Source: Hyphomicrobiales bacterium
Lineage (GTDB): Bacteria; Pseudomonadota; Alphaproteobacteria; Rhizobiales; Rhizobiaceae
DNA: 64,000 nucleotides
NCBI GenBank assembly: GCA_900467745.1
Contig: UBQW01000051.1
Span: 62,001 to 126,000, forward strand
Direction of reading: 5' to 3'
Both the position numbers and the translations under genes were made by a program. Positions 8,509 through 17,767 of this stretch are shown piece after piece (position 1 is the first letter of the stretch; each line of letters opens with the position of its first letter). The notes beneath the pieces were generated by a model. It had not been told where the DNA came from, ran no database searches, and saw only the letters and a list, made by a program, of their open reading frames with translations.

Positions 8509-8532
8509 AATTCAAGCGCGCATCGGAATGCT

Positions 8533-8740
8533 ATGAAGGGATTGCCTGTATCCGTATTGTTGAGTTCAACGGCGGCTGTCTCGACACGGCCGGCTTCCGG
8601 GCCCTGCAGGACCTCTTCCCGGCCCACGTTAGCGGCAACGTCCTGACGCTCGGTGCCACCCCCGGTTCTATGGTTCCTAGTTCAGCAGATGTTGCAGCGA
8701 CCCTCGCGCTCTTCACGGCCCCCGCGTTTTCGTCAAACGG
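8533..8740 (+). pseudogene. Relic of a DUF1275 (YoaK-like) membrane protein
   Basis: From the ATG at 8533 the frame gives MKGLPVSVLLS. The match then continues in another frame as FNGGCLDTAGF, then LFPAHVSGN and LTLGAT. This is the first-helix signature of DUF1275 proteins (normally LLSFNGGxVDTAGFLxLxGLFTAHVTGN). One missing T near 8562 explains the shift. Homology fades by about 8740 and the remaining four-fifths of the gene is absent. From there to 8947 I see no gene. Confidence 0.7.
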
Positions 8741-8947
8741 CAAGCACTCAGAATACGGCTTCGGCGGCCAAGTTACAAAAAAACTCATTAGCATGAGAAC
8801 ATGTTCTCAATCCGCGCAAGCTCACCGATGCGCAACTGCCCCGCGTGTTTGCCGCCGGCATCCTCCACCGCAAACGAAGCGAAGATCGAAAAGCGCGGCA
8901 ACACTGGAACCCGTCAAAGTCCCATCGGCCAATCTCAAGATACAAGC

Positions 8948-10528
8948 CTATCGACGGTTCTCGGCGGCCATTTCCTGCAGGTCCAACTCGCGTTCAAGCT
9001 GGCGCAGAACTTCATCATGGATTTCTCCAGCTTTATGCATCTTCAGTATCTCGGCCCGGCCAGCCGCAATCGCGGCAAGGACCGTGTCAAAGTGCTCAAG
9101 CTTGATCAAATGGTGTATTTCGCGGTCTTTCTCATAATGTTCAGCGACCTGAGCCCTGTGGAAATATTGCTCCAACAACCTTGGATGCCGCTCTGTCCCA
9201 TCGGCATTGTGCGACAGCGCCTTTATCGCTTCGTACTGCACGTTGGCAACGCGTTTCCAGGCAAGCGCCTCGTTCTCCTGAACCGAATGGCGTTCCTCCA
9301 GATTGACCACCCCCAGGAGCGATATCAAAGGCCCCAATGTGGTTCCTTGGATTAGAACGGTTACAATGATGACGGCGAACGCGCTAACGAGGATTACATC
9401 GCGTCCCGGAAAATCGGTCGGAAGTGAAAGGGCCCCTGTTAGAGTCACCACGCCACGCATCCCCGCCCAGCTCATAATTACGGTGGCGGAGAGAGACGAC
9501 ACGCCACCTGTGGGCCGCATCCCCCGAGCAAATCTTCCCGTGGACCCAGCAAGCAAAAGCCATGCGAACCGCGCGACGATAACCGTTGCGATCACAGCTA
9601 GCACCGGAAGTGCCAGTGTCAGCATTCCCTGCTGGACGCCGCCAAGACGGTCTAGAACGCCGCGCAAGGAAAGCCCAATCATGATGAAGAGCAGTGACTC
9701 AAAGAGAAAAACGAGTGATTTCCAGAAGGCTTGTGCTCGCACGCGAGTTTGGGCATTGAACGTCTCGTGTTGATGCCAACCTAATAGCAAGCCGGTGCTG
9801 ACGGTGGACAGGACCCCCGAACTTTCGAGTTTCTCTGCTGCGATGTAAGACAGTGCTGCCAGCAGCAGGGTCGATGTGATGATCAATTCGCTGTCTCGAA
9901 GTCGTCGAATGACTGTCAGGCCGACCCATCCAATCGAGAGCCCAACCGCGATGCCGCCGAGCGTGACCCACACCAGCGACGTCAGAGCATGCGTGAGGCT
10001 GAAGGCTCCGGTGAGCGTTGCGGCGACGGAAAATCGCAGGAGCACCAGCCCGCTTGCGTCGTTCACCAGGCTTTCCCCTTCTAGGAGAGCGGTGATGCGA
10101 CTCGGAAGGTGCAATCGCTCGAGAATAGCTCCCGCTGCAACCGCATCGGGAGGCGAAACGATGGCCCCAAGCGCGAACCCGACCGACCATGGCAGCCCTG
10201 GAAGCAACAGATGGAAGACAACGCCGACGGCCAAGGTGGTAAAGGCGACAGCCCCAAGCGCCAGCGAGACGATGCCTCCAACATAACGTTTGAAATCGCC
10301 CCAAACGGTATAGTAGGCACTGCGCATCAGCAACGGAGGCAGAAACACCAGCATTATAAGGCCCGGATCTATATCGATCGCAGGAACGCCCGGTATCAAT
10401 GCGAGCGTCAGGCCGCCCACGATCAGCGCTGCAGCTGGAGGCAACCGCAGCCGCCTGGCCACCAACTCAAGAAGCACCGTTGCCATCAGCAGCAGGACCA
10501 GAAACTCGTAGGTGGTCTCGGAGTTCAT
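8948..10528 (-). CDS. Na+/H+ antiporter, CPA1 family
   Basis: A 526-residue inner-membrane monovalent cation/proton antiporter. About twelve hydrophobic helices fill residues 5-400, with the family motifs AIVSPPDAVA and GESLVNDASGLV, which carry the transport aspartates. Residues 405-526 form a charged cytoplasmic tail with helical character. It probably helps pH or sodium homeostasis. The ATG at 10528 is the natural start, directly before the first helix. It is transcribed away from the AraC pair. Confidence 0.9.
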   Translation of the reverse strand: MNSETTYEFLVLLLMATVLLELVARRLRLPPAAALIVGGLTLALIPGVPAIDIDPGLIMLVFLPPLLMRSAYYTVWGDFKRYVGGIVSLALGAVAFTTLAVGVVFHLLLPGLPWSVGFALGAIVSPPDAVAAGAILERLHLPSRITALLEGESLVNDASGLVLLRFSVAATLTGAFSLTHALTSLVWVTLGGIAVGLSIGWVGLTVIRRLRDSELIITSTLLLAALSYIAAEKLESSGVLSTVSTGLLLGWHQHETFNAQTRVRAQAFWKSLVFLFESLLFIMIGLSLRGVLDRLGGVQQGMLTLALPVLAVIATVIVARFAWLLLAGSTGRFARGMRPTGGVSSLSATVIMSWAGMRGVVTLTGALSLPTDFPGRDVILVSAFAVIIVTVLIQGTTLGPLISLLGVVNLEERHSVQENEALAWKRVANVQYEAIKALSHNADGTERHPRLLEQYFHRAQVAEHYEKDREIHHLIKLEHFDTVLAAIAAGRAEILKMHKAGEIHDEVLRQLERELDLQEMAAENRR

Positions 10529-10711
10529 ATAATGCGTACGCCTGAGGATGAGTTGACAAATGCGTGCATGGTCGAGTTTCCGAGTTCAAAACCTGGGCGT
10601 TAGTCCAGGCTCTGCGGCACGCTTTAGCTGAACGCTAAATGCAGCGCTTGTACAATACGACGTAAAAAATCGTGCCGGGCGGGTGGGGTATCTTCCAGAA
10701 CTCGGCTTCTC

Positions 10712-11644
10712 TCATTGGCTTACGCGGATTCGGTTTTGCCGCCGCCACTTGCCAGGCGTCTTCCCGGTCACGCCTTGAAAGATGCGAGTCATGTGGCTCT
10801 GGTCGGAGAACCCGCATTTGATTGCGACCCCGAAAATGGTGTCGTCAGAGAGAAGTAATTCCTTCGCCTTCGCGACCCGATATTCCGTCAGCCAGCGATA
10901 GGGACTCTTGCCGAACGTATCCTTGAAAGCTCGTGTAAAGTGGCTCCGGGAAAGCCCACACGTCTCGGCGAGCTGGCTAATCGAGACCTGATCGAATGCC
11001 ATGCTCGTCAGAAATTCGAGCGCCCTTTTCTCCTGCCACGGAGCAAGCGACCTGCTCTTTTTTGCGGGAAAGTAATGACCGCCGTACGTCTGCGCAATGT
11101 GCGTCAGCAGCACGATGCTAATCTGCTCCAGGAACATCTGGTTCGGCTCCTGCTTGCTCAGCAGATATGGCGAAACCGCCAATGCGAGGCCCAAAATCAC
11201 TTCATCCTTCGTTCCCGGCTTGCAATCGAACCCGTCGAATTGAGGCCGCCCCATTTCCTCGAGGAAAGTTCGGATGAACGGGAGTGGGATGTTGAAGCGA
11301 ATGTTGTCGAATGGCGACAGATGGTGGCACTGCCATTCCTCGCGGAGGTCGGTAATGGCAATCGCACCCTTGGAATGACCTCCCTCGAAAACGAGCCGCC
11401 CATTCCGCCAGAGACGGTGCAGCCGAAAATCAGCCAGCTGGATGATAACGGAGACGGCTTCCTCACGCTTGCTCGGCGGAGCGATCGGCAGATCATTGCC
11501 GTCGTAGCTCAGCCGGGTGACCGTGACGGCCGAAGCCTTGAGCGACCAGCTTGTGACCTTGGCCGAAAAAGATGTGAGAGCGCTGTCGATGTTCGTGTCC
11601 AAGGCGTTCTTTCCGGGAATGCAATCCAGTCGCAGCTGGCTCAC
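10712..11644 (-). CDS. AraC-family transcriptional regulator (second of a tandem pair)
   Basis: A protein of about 310 residues. The C-terminal hundred residues carry the double helix-turn-helix of AraC/XylS proteins (SISQLAETCGLSRSHFTRAF ... GVAIKCGFSDQSHMTRIF, ending GKTPGKWRR). The N-terminal two thirds are an unassigned effector domain. A GTG at 11644 sits 1 bp after the upstream AraC stop and is taken as the start; a GTG at 11737 would overlap that gene by 92 bp. Translation is likely coupled to the upstream paralogue. The effector and targets are unknown. Confidence 0.85.
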   Translation of the reverse strand: MSQLRLDCIPGKNALDTNIDSALTSFSAKVTSWSLKASAVTVTRLSYDGNDLPIAPPSKREEAVSVIIQLADFRLHRLWRNGRLVFEGGHSKGAIAITDLREEWQCHHLSPFDNIRFNIPLPFIRTFLEEMGRPQFDGFDCKPGTKDEVILGLALAVSPYLLSKQEPNQMFLEQISIVLLTHIAQTYGGHYFPAKKSRSLAPWQEKRALEFLTSMAFDQVSISQLAETCGLSRSHFTRAFKDTFGKSPYRWLTEYRVAKAKELLLSDDTIFGVAIKCGFSDQSHMTRIFQGVTGKTPGKWRRQNRIRVSQ

Positions 11645-11645
11645 C

Positions 11646-12689
11646 TTAATGAAGCTGACGATCTCTCCACCGAGCGGGGGTGGTACCCACTTCCCTGGAG
11701 AAGACCTTGGTGAAGTGACTTTGATCGACAAAGCCACATGCTCGGGCGACCTCCTTGATCGATAGTTCGTGTTCGGAAAGAAGGGCCTTCGCGGCTCCGA
11801 CCCGTGCCTGCGTCAGCCATTGACGTGGCGTCAGGCCCGTCACATTCTTAAACCCTTGCGCAAAATGTGCAGCTGAAAGCCCGATGACCGCGGCGACCTC
11901 ACCCACGGTCAGTTCGCGCGCCAGGTTTTTCTGCATGTAGCCTTTCGCCGCCATCTCGCGATCGGAGGGAAGAATCGCTCCGCCCTTTGGCGTCACGACG
12001 TCGAGTGAGTCCTGCAGAAGATGCGTACAGACCGCGATCGACAGGTGACGCAACAGGGGATCGACCGTTTCAGGATCCCGCTCGAACAATGACAGGACTA
12101 CCGAGGCCAAGTTGCTTACCACCTTGTCCGGTTCCGCCCTGCGGCAACGCAGCGTTTTCGCGCCTTGTCCGGGGAAGCTGGCGCGCGCCACTTCATGGAC
12201 CAGGGCTTTCGGCAGGTAAATCGCCAGGGAGCACAGGTCGCGATGAAGGACAGCGGAAACGCCTTCATCGAGATCGACGACGCAGACAGAACCCTTGGCG
12301 CACCAGCGCGGTGGCGCCAGAAGGCCGTCGCTTCTGACGTCCGAGTGAATTGTATCCTCGAGATAGACCATCACGAGATAGCCGTCGAAACGCGGGATCG
12401 CTACCCTTGCCTCGACATCCCTCGTCACCGACCGGATTATCTTGCTTACGATAATCGGCGCCGACGCCAAGGGGACGGTCTTCAGAAAGGGCGCCTCGGC
12501 CGTTCCGAAATACACCCCGAGCGAATTGCCGTCAGGACAGTTGGGATTCAAGCTTGCCTCCGGGATGCACCTGTTTGGCGAGGCGACCGGGCACCGCCGG
12601 GATACATGAATGATCTCATCGTAAGCATTTCTGTTCTCATCGAAATATGATCGTGGGGAAGGGTTGGTTACGGAAATCACCCTCTTCAT
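11646..12689 (-). CDS. AraC-family transcriptional regulator (first of a tandem pair)
   Basis: A 347-residue regulator with a C-terminal AraC DNA-binding domain (LTVGEVAAVIGLSAAHFAQGF ... SIKEVARACGFVDQSHFTKVF). Family homology begins near residue 57 (GVYFGTAEAPF), so the true start may lie inside the frame; no good ribosome-binding site is seen at 12689. The next AraC gene follows after 1 bp. The pair lies downstream of an alpha/beta hydrolase that it could regulate, but no operator was identified. Confidence 0.8.
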   Translation of the reverse strand: MKRVISVTNPSPRSYFDENRNAYDEIIHVSRRCPVASPNRCIPEASLNPNCPDGNSLGVYFGTAEAPFLKTVPLASAPIIVSKIIRSVTRDVEARVAIPRFDGYLVMVYLEDTIHSDVRSDGLLAPPRWCAKGSVCVVDLDEGVSAVLHRDLCSLAIYLPKALVHEVARASFPGQGAKTLRCRRAEPDKVVSNLASVVLSLFERDPETVDPLLRHLSIAVCTHLLQDSLDVVTPKGGAILPSDREMAAKGYMQKNLARELTVGEVAAVIGLSAAHFAQGFKNVTGLTPRQWLTQARVGAAKALLSEHELSIKEVARACGFVDQSHFTKVFSREVGTTPARWRDRQLH

Positions 12690-12700
12690 AAACGCATGAA

Positions 12701-12727
12701 GGCGCCAAGACTAGCAGTCTTGGCGCC
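12701..12727 (-). terminator. Perfect palindrome downstream of the hydrolase gene
   Basis: The inverted repeat GGCGCCAAGACT / AGTCTTGGCGCC (12 bp, 3-base loop) lies between the hydrolase stop and the AraC start. It probably ends the hydrolase transcript, though the following T-run is poor; an operator role for the AraC gene is the alternative. Confidence 0.6.
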
Positions 12728-12778
12728 CTTGGCCTATTTGGCCATCAAACGAACTTGCATCCAATCGGGGGCGGGACG

Positions 12779-13483
12779 TCAAGCGACCTCGACCGCAGCC
12801 ACGGCGCCTAGTATTACACTGGTGACCGCTTCCGGCATGGAAAGCAGGGACAAGTGGCTGGCCGCGAGCTCAGTGGTCGTTGCCCCCATCGCGGCTGCGA
12901 GTTCACGCTCAAGGTCAACGCTGACGACACGGTCTTCCGTCGACACGATATACCAAGTCGGCCGCGACAACCACGCGGCCTCGGTCACCTTGTCACCGAA
13001 CGTACTGGCAGCGAGCGGGGGCTGCAGTACGGAGAGCACCCGCGCCTCCTCTTTTGGAAGGTCCTGCCCGACATCGTTTACCCAGCCTTCTTCCGAAAGG
13101 GTAAGATAGCCCGCGCCATCGTTCTTGATCTGCGACAAACCGGGAGGTGCAGGATACCTGCCGACCTGCTCGCCCACAGTTTCGCCGGCTTTGGGGGCGA
13201 AAGCGGCAACATAAACGAGGGCCTTCACCTTAGGATCGTTCCCAGCTTCGGTGATGACAGCGCCACCCCAACTATGCCCCACAAGAACGATCGGACCGTC
13301 AACCGAGTTGATGATGCGGCGGGTGGCATCCGCGTCATCCGCAAGCGAGGAGGTCGGGTTCTGAACTGCGATCACGGGAATCTCTTCCTTCAGCAGCAGC
13401 GGGATTACTTTTTGCCAGCTTGAACCATCGGCCCATGCACCATGGACGAGGATGACGGTTGGCTTTCGGGATGTTGAGGTCAT
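12779..13483 (-). CDS. Alpha/beta hydrolase (esterase/salicylate-esterase-like)
   Basis: A 234-residue alpha/beta hydrolase with an early oxyanion motif VILVHGAWADGSSW, nucleophile Ser71 in GHSWGG and the probable base in AASHLSLLS near the C-terminus. This arrangement is typical of short hydrolases in the plant methylesterase-like branch. The ATG at 13483 follows CAGGAGC at good spacing; an ATG 11 codons upstream has a weaker site. The substrate is unknown. Confidence 0.85.
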   Translation of the reverse strand: MTSTSRKPTVILVHGAWADGSSWQKVIPLLLKEEIPVIAVQNPTSSLADDADATRRIINSVDGPIVLVGHSWGGAVITEAGNDPKVKALVYVAAFAPKAGETVGEQVGRYPAPPGLSQIKNDGAGYLTLSEEGWVNDVGQDLPKEEARVLSVLQPPLAASTFGDKVTEAAWLSRPTWYIVSTEDRVVSVDLERELAAAMGATTTELAASHLSLLSMPEAVTSVILGAVAAVEVA

Positions 13484-13754
13484 TTGGTTTTGCTCCTGAA
13501 GATGTCGGATGGTCATGAGCCTAGACGGTTAGCCAAGATCGTTCTTGTTGGATCAGATGGCATTTGGACGACACCACTGCAACACGCCGTCCGCTGGCTC
13601 TGAGGCGCCCTTTCGCCGGTGTAAAAGGGAACGCCGCTTTCCTTCGGGAGCCGCCAAAACGACAAAACTGCATTGGTCCATCCAAGCGTGGTAAACGATC
13701 CACGCTGTAGTATCGGAAACTTCACAACCTTCCGGTCCCTCTACAGGAGCAGCC

Positions 13755-14648
13755 ATGCGCAACCGAACGTTAATTCTAGCGCTGCCTTTCATCGCAGTAG
13801 TCACCCTGGCATCCAGCGCTGTCGCGAACCCTTCGATTTCTTCGGTTGCTGTCGCACCGCAATATGACACGACGCACGTCTATGTCGCACCCGAAGAGGT
13901 GGACAAGTTTGTTCAGGCGTTTCTTGGGACGTTTGGCGGCAAGTCCACGCCGCAGGTCGTCGCGACCGTGACGCCAACGCCAAGCAGCACGACGAGCCAG
14001 CTGCTCCAGACCCCCGCTGGCACAGTTTCGCTCTTCGGATTCAAGACTCCAGTCCCCTATCCGTTCGGTCTTGAACGCAACGGCTATCTCGTCCGGGACA
14101 TGGACGTCGCCGTCAAGGCCGCACGGGACGCTGGTGCGAGCGTGATCGTCACGGCTTTTCCGGATCCTATCGGCCGTGACGCCGTCATACAGTGGCCCGG
14201 CGGCCTCAATATGCAGCTGTACTGGCACACTAAGCATCCCGATTACAAACCGCTAGAAACCATACCGGAAAATCGCGCCTATGTTTCGCCTGACGTCGTT
14301 GACGAATTCCTCAAGGACTTCCTGACATTCTCCGGCGGCAAGATCCTCGCCGACGAAAAAAATGCGTCCGCGGCAGAAATCGGGATGCCGGACGAGAAGT
14401 TCCGCCGGGTAGAAGTTCAGTCAGATTTTGGACGCATGCTCGTGCTGGTGTCCGACGGCCACCTCCCCTATCCCTACGGCTACGAAACAACGGGATATGA
14501 AGTTCAGGACCTCCAGGAAACTTTGGAAAAGGCCGAGACGTTCGGCGTAAACATCCTGGTGCCGCCCCATCGAGCCCGGGATCGTCAGACGTCCATAGTA
14601 CAATTTCCGGGTGGATTCATCGCCGAAATCCATGCGGTGTCGAAGTGA
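13755..14648 (+). CDS. Secreted VOC/glyoxalase-fold-like protein
   Basis: A 297-residue protein with a cleavable signal peptide (residues 1-25, ending SSAVA). The mature part is two related halves (about 38-165 and 170-295), each with a YVAPEEVDKF or YVSPDVVDEF start, a YPFG/YPYG segment and a PGGxxxxx end, which suggests two fused VOC modules. The usual metal ligands are not obvious. GGAGC lies just upstream of the ATG. The porin gene overlaps its stop, so the two are coupled and the protein may work in the periplasm on a compound the porin admits. Confidence 0.7.
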   Translation: MRNRTLILALPFIAVVTLASSAVANPSISSVAVAPQYDTTHVYVAPEEVDKFVQAFLGTFGGKSTPQVVATVTPTPSSTTSQLLQTPAGTVSLFGFKTPVPYPFGLERNGYLVRDMDVAVKAARDAGASVIVTAFPDPIGRDAVIQWPGGLNMQLYWHTKHPDYKPLETIPENRAYVSPDVVDEFLKDFLTFSGGKILADEKNASAAEIGMPDEKFRRVEVQSDFGRMLVLVSDGHLPYPYGYETTGYEVQDLQETLEKAETFGVNILVPPHRARDRQTSIVQFPGGFIAEIHAVSK

Positions 14649-16105
14649 TATCCGCAAGCAAGAGCCCGGGGGAATCCGCGAGCGGAAGCTGGAGCAGGTA
14701 TGGTGCGAGGACCGTCTGGTCGGCGCTCCTGCCGTTCGCCCTGTCGATTTCCTGCTCGCTCGCGCACGCTCAGAGCCCCGCCCCACCAACGAAGCGGCCA
14801 GCGATCAAAACGAATCGCTGGCAAGAGGACTGGTCGGTGCTAGCCGACCCGAACCTCAAAACGGAGCCACTGGATGATCTCAAATATCTCCCCTTGATTC
14901 CCGGCGACCCCGACAGCTACGTTTCTCTCGGGCTTACTCTTCGTGAACGTTACGAGGTCAATACGGCGCCGGGATTCGGGATCGGAGGCGGCGCGCGGGA
15001 TTCCTATCTTCTCCAGCGTGCTCAAATACACATCGACACGCATTTTAATGAACATTGGCAGTTTTATACCCAGTTCGAGGACGACCGCGCCTTCGGAAAG
15101 GCGGATATCGGCGGTGCCGATGAAAACGAACTCGATCTCAGACTTGCCTTTCTCGGCTATTCCGAGACATTCGACGCAGGGACATTCAAGGCCCGTGTTG
15201 GACGGCAGGATTTCGCTTTCGATTTGCAGCGCTTCGTTTCGTCCCGCGATGGACCAAACGTCCGCCAGTCCTTCGATGCGGTCTGGGCCGACTGGGAGAG
15301 CGGACCATGGCGCCTCCTGGGATTCATCAGCCAGCCGGTGCAGTACCGGGACGATGAGCCCTTTGACGACACCTCAAACGGGCATTTCACCTTCAGCACC
15401 ATCCGCCTCGAGCGGCAGGTCTTCGGCACGAATGAGCTCTCCGCCTACTACGCGCTGTATGACCGGGACGATGCGCATTACCTTGACGCCGCCGGAAATG
15501 AAGAGCGACATGTGTTCGATGCCCGTTTTGCGGGAAGCTCCCATAATTTCGACTGGGACCTCGAGGGCATGGCGCAGCTCGGCACCGTGGGGTCAAGCGA
15601 CATCAAGGCTTGGGCGCTGGGCGCACGGGTAGGATATACCTTCGATGATGCCTCCTGGACCCCGAGGGTGGGGCTCCAGTTCGACGTCGCGTCGGGCGAC
15701 CGAAACCGAGGGGACAAGACCGTCGAGACATTCAACCCGCTCTTCCCTAACGGATATTACTTCACGCTGGGCGGATATACGGGCTATTCGAACCTGATCC
15801 ATTTAAAGCCATCGATCACGGTGAAGCCTGCCGAAAAATTGTCGGTTACAACTGCTATGGGCTTCCTTTGGCGCATGACGACAGCAGACGCCGTCTATAC
15901 GCAGCCAAGCATCCCAATTGCCAACACCGCGGGTCACGGCGATGCCTGGACGGGTGCATATGTCCAACTCCGCGCCGACTATGCGTTCACACCCAACCTG
16001 ACCGGTGCGCTAGAGGCGGTGCACTACAATGTAGGTTCCACAATCCGACATGCGGGCGGGCGCGATGGCAACTATCTTGGAGCCGAGCTGAAATTTTCGT
16101 GGTGA
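14645..16105 (+). CDS. Outer-membrane porin, alginate-export (AlgE-like) family
   Basis: A 486-residue outer-membrane beta-barrel protein. A signal sequence ends around residue 43 (SLAHAQS). The mature protein has LTLRERYEV, VGRQDFAF and many alternating amphipathic strands, ending in the aromatic ELKFSW typical of outer-membrane proteins. This fits the 'alginate export' domain family, most of whose members handle other substrates. The GTG start overlaps the previous stop (GTGA), so translation is coupled to the secreted VOC-like protein. A strong hairpin follows. Confidence 0.85.
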   Translation: MISASKSPGESASGSWSRYGARTVWSALLPFALSISCSLAHAQSPAPPTKRPAIKTNRWQEDWSVLADPNLKTEPLDDLKYLPLIPGDPDSYVSLGLTLRERYEVNTAPGFGIGGGARDSYLLQRAQIHIDTHFNEHWQFYTQFEDDRAFGKADIGGADENELDLRLAFLGYSETFDAGTFKARVGRQDFAFDLQRFVSSRDGPNVRQSFDAVWADWESGPWRLLGFISQPVQYRDDEPFDDTSNGHFTFSTIRLERQVFGTNELSAYYALYDRDDAHYLDAAGNEERHVFDARFAGSSHNFDWDLEGMAQLGTVGSSDIKAWALGARVGYTFDDASWTPRVGLQFDVASGDRNRGDKTVETFNPLFPNGYYFTLGGYTGYSNLIHLKPSITVKPAEKLSVTTAMGFLWRMTTADAVYTQPSIPIANTAGHGDAWTGAYVQLRADYAFTPNLTGALEAVHYNVGSTIRHAGGRDGNYLGAELKFSW

Positions 16106-16122
16106 TCCTATTTTGGGGTAAA

Positions 16123-16178
16123 GCGATAGCATGACCGGCTTGAGCAATTGCGCTCAGGCCGGTTTTTAATGCTATCGC
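16123..16178. terminator. Nested bidirectional terminator hairpin
   Basis: An outer repeat GCGATAGCAT / ATGCTATCGC encloses a second stem ACCGGC...GCCGGT followed by TTTTT. It sits between the convergent porin and alpha/beta hydrolase genes. The inner stem (GGCTTGAGCAA ... GCGCTCAGGCC) has a close relative at 17728-17759. Confidence 0.85.
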
Positions 16179-16218
16179 GAAACCCGAACGAGCCCGGTGT
16201 CTCTCACAATGTTGCAAT

Positions 16219-17040
16219 TCAACCGCGTGCGAAAGCGAGAAGGTCCTCGCTGAGACGCTGCTTGTGGGTCACGTAGAGGGCATGCGGCGCACCCTCATAG
16301 ACTCTGTAAATACTGTTTTTGATCATGCTGGCTGTGCGGTCCCCGGTCGCACCTTTGGGAGCGGTTTGATCGTCATCCCCATGGATGATCAACGTCGGGA
16401 CGTCGATCGCAGCGATGTCCGCTCTGAAGTCCGTCTCGGAAAAAGCCGTAACGCAGTCCAGGGTCGCCTTCAGGGAACCGGTATAAGCCATCTGCAATGT
16501 CTGTGAGAGCACGCCTTCCGAGATGCTTGAACCATCCCGGTTGGTGCCAAAATAGTAGGTGTTGAAATCTGCAAGGAACTGCGCCCGGTCGGCGGTCAGT
16601 CCCGCCTTTATCCCTTCGAAGACGGACCCGTCAACACCGTCGAGATTGTCCTTCGTTCTCATAAGAAACGGTGTCACCGAGCTTACAAGGGCAAGTTTGG
16701 AGACTGCCTGGGAGCCGTGACGGCCCAGGTATCGAACTACGTCGCCCCCGCCCATCGAAAACCCGACGAGAGTCACGTCCGAAAGCGCGAGATTTGAAAT
16801 AATGTCGGATATGTCGTCGGCAAAGGTATCGTAATCATAGCCTGACCAAGGTTGCGACGAGCGCCCGAAACCGCGCCTGTCATATCCGATCGCGCGGAAT
16901 CCGTTCTGGGCAAGGAACAGCATCTGCGATTCCCACATATCGGCGGTGAGAGGCCAGCCGGGACAGAATACCACCGGCCGACCTGCTCCCCAGTCGTTAA
17001 GGAAGATGTGCTTGCCGTCGCGCGTCGGTATGGTCGTCAT
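16219..17040 (-). CDS. Alpha/beta hydrolase (chloroperoxidase-like)
   Basis: A 273-residue cytoplasmic alpha/beta hydrolase with an intact triad: nucleophile Ser95 in GFSMGGG, acid in HGDDD and base in APHAL. It aligns end to end with the protein at 1131-1952, which has Ala at this position. The ATG at 17040 follows GGGGAAG, and homology starts there; the extension to 17223 is not supported. It is an esterase or cofactor-free haloperoxidase-type enzyme; the substrate is unknown. Confidence 0.9.
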   Translation of the reverse strand: MTTIPTRDGKHIFLNDWGAGRPVVFCPGWPLTADMWESQMLFLAQNGFRAIGYDRRGFGRSSQPWSGYDYDTFADDISDIISNLALSDVTLVGFSMGGGDVVRYLGRHGSQAVSKLALVSSVTPFLMRTKDNLDGVDGSVFEGIKAGLTADRAQFLADFNTYYFGTNRDGSSISEGVLSQTLQMAYTGSLKATLDCVTAFSETDFRADIAAIDVPTLIIHGDDDQTAPKGATGDRTASMIKNSIYRVYEGAPHALYVTHKQRLSEDLLAFARG

Positions 17041-17485
17041 GGGTGATCTTCCCCGGTTGAATTTCTCATCCTTGAGACTATCACTGGATGGACCGTGCTG
17101 TTTGGACGCTCCTATTGCAACCGTCTCATGTTTGAGCGGGCGAATACCATGATCGGCTAAAATGCAGTCGGTTTTGACAAATCCGGTGACCAAAGAGGTC
17201 GCTACAACCTCGATCATCGGCAACCGGAGCTATCGGAGACCCGCCAATGACCCGATATGGCGAGCGCCCACCTCCCTATGATTCCGACTTGTCGATAGCA
17301 GCGATCGGCGTAGCGATGCTGCCCCCGCTGCGGTTACTGGCAGTCGGCAATCTTCGCGGAGAAGGCAGTCCTCGGCAGGATCGAGTGTCCATTTCGGGCA
17401 AAACAGGCAAGCCCGCGCCATTTCCGGGAGAATGCAGCCAGACCGGCTTGAACTGAAGAGACGACTAGCAGCAAAGAAACATGAA

Positions 17486-17705
17486 GTGGCATCAAAAGTC
17501 TCAGACGTCTTGACCGAATTCCTGCTCACGGCAGGGGTGGAACGGATCTAAGGGGTCGTTGGAGACGGGTTGAACGGTCTGACGGAATCGCTTCGAAAGT
17601 GGGCTGATATTCAATGTATCCACACACGCCATGAGGAACCGCGGCTCTCGCCACCGAGGCTGAAGGTCAGCTGACGGGAAAACTGACGTCTGCGCCGGCA
17701 GATTT
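17486..17705 (+). pseudogene. Relic of a thiamine-diphosphate enzyme (pyruvate oxidase-like N-terminus)
   Basis: The plus strand encodes KVSDVLTEFLLTAGVERI, an in-frame stop, then GVVGDGLNGLTESLR and HTRHEE. After a frameshift it reads AALATEAEGQLTGKL. This is the PYR-domain start of pyruvate oxidase and related thiamine-diphosphate enzymes (usual form: GVxRIxGVPGDSLNGL ... RHEEVAAFAA). The remaining roughly 85% of the gene is missing. The rest of 17041-17767 holds no gene that I can support. Confidence 0.75.
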
Positions 17706-17727
17706 GGGCCAGGCCAAAGCGTCGGAG

Positions 17728-17759
17728 GAACGGCTTGAGCAAATGCGCTTAGGCCGTTC
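17728..17759. repeat. Hairpin related to the one at 16134-16163
   Basis: The stem GAACGGC / GCCGTTC encloses TTGAGCAAATGCGCTTAG. The core closely matches the hairpin at 16134-16163, and base changes in the stems compensate each other. It lies 8 bp beyond the stop of the minus-strand gene at 17768 and could end its transcript, although no T-run follows. Confidence 0.55.
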
Positions 17760-17767
17760 TGCCGCTC

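Noticed and set aside
8801..9355. A plus-strand frame of about 185 codons
   Set aside because: Its second half runs antisense to the Na+/H+ antiporter, and its first half has no homology.
10712..11737. A longer form of the second AraC gene starting at a GTG at 11737
   Set aside because: It would overlap the upstream AraC gene by 92 bp; a GTG directly after that stop gives the expected protein.
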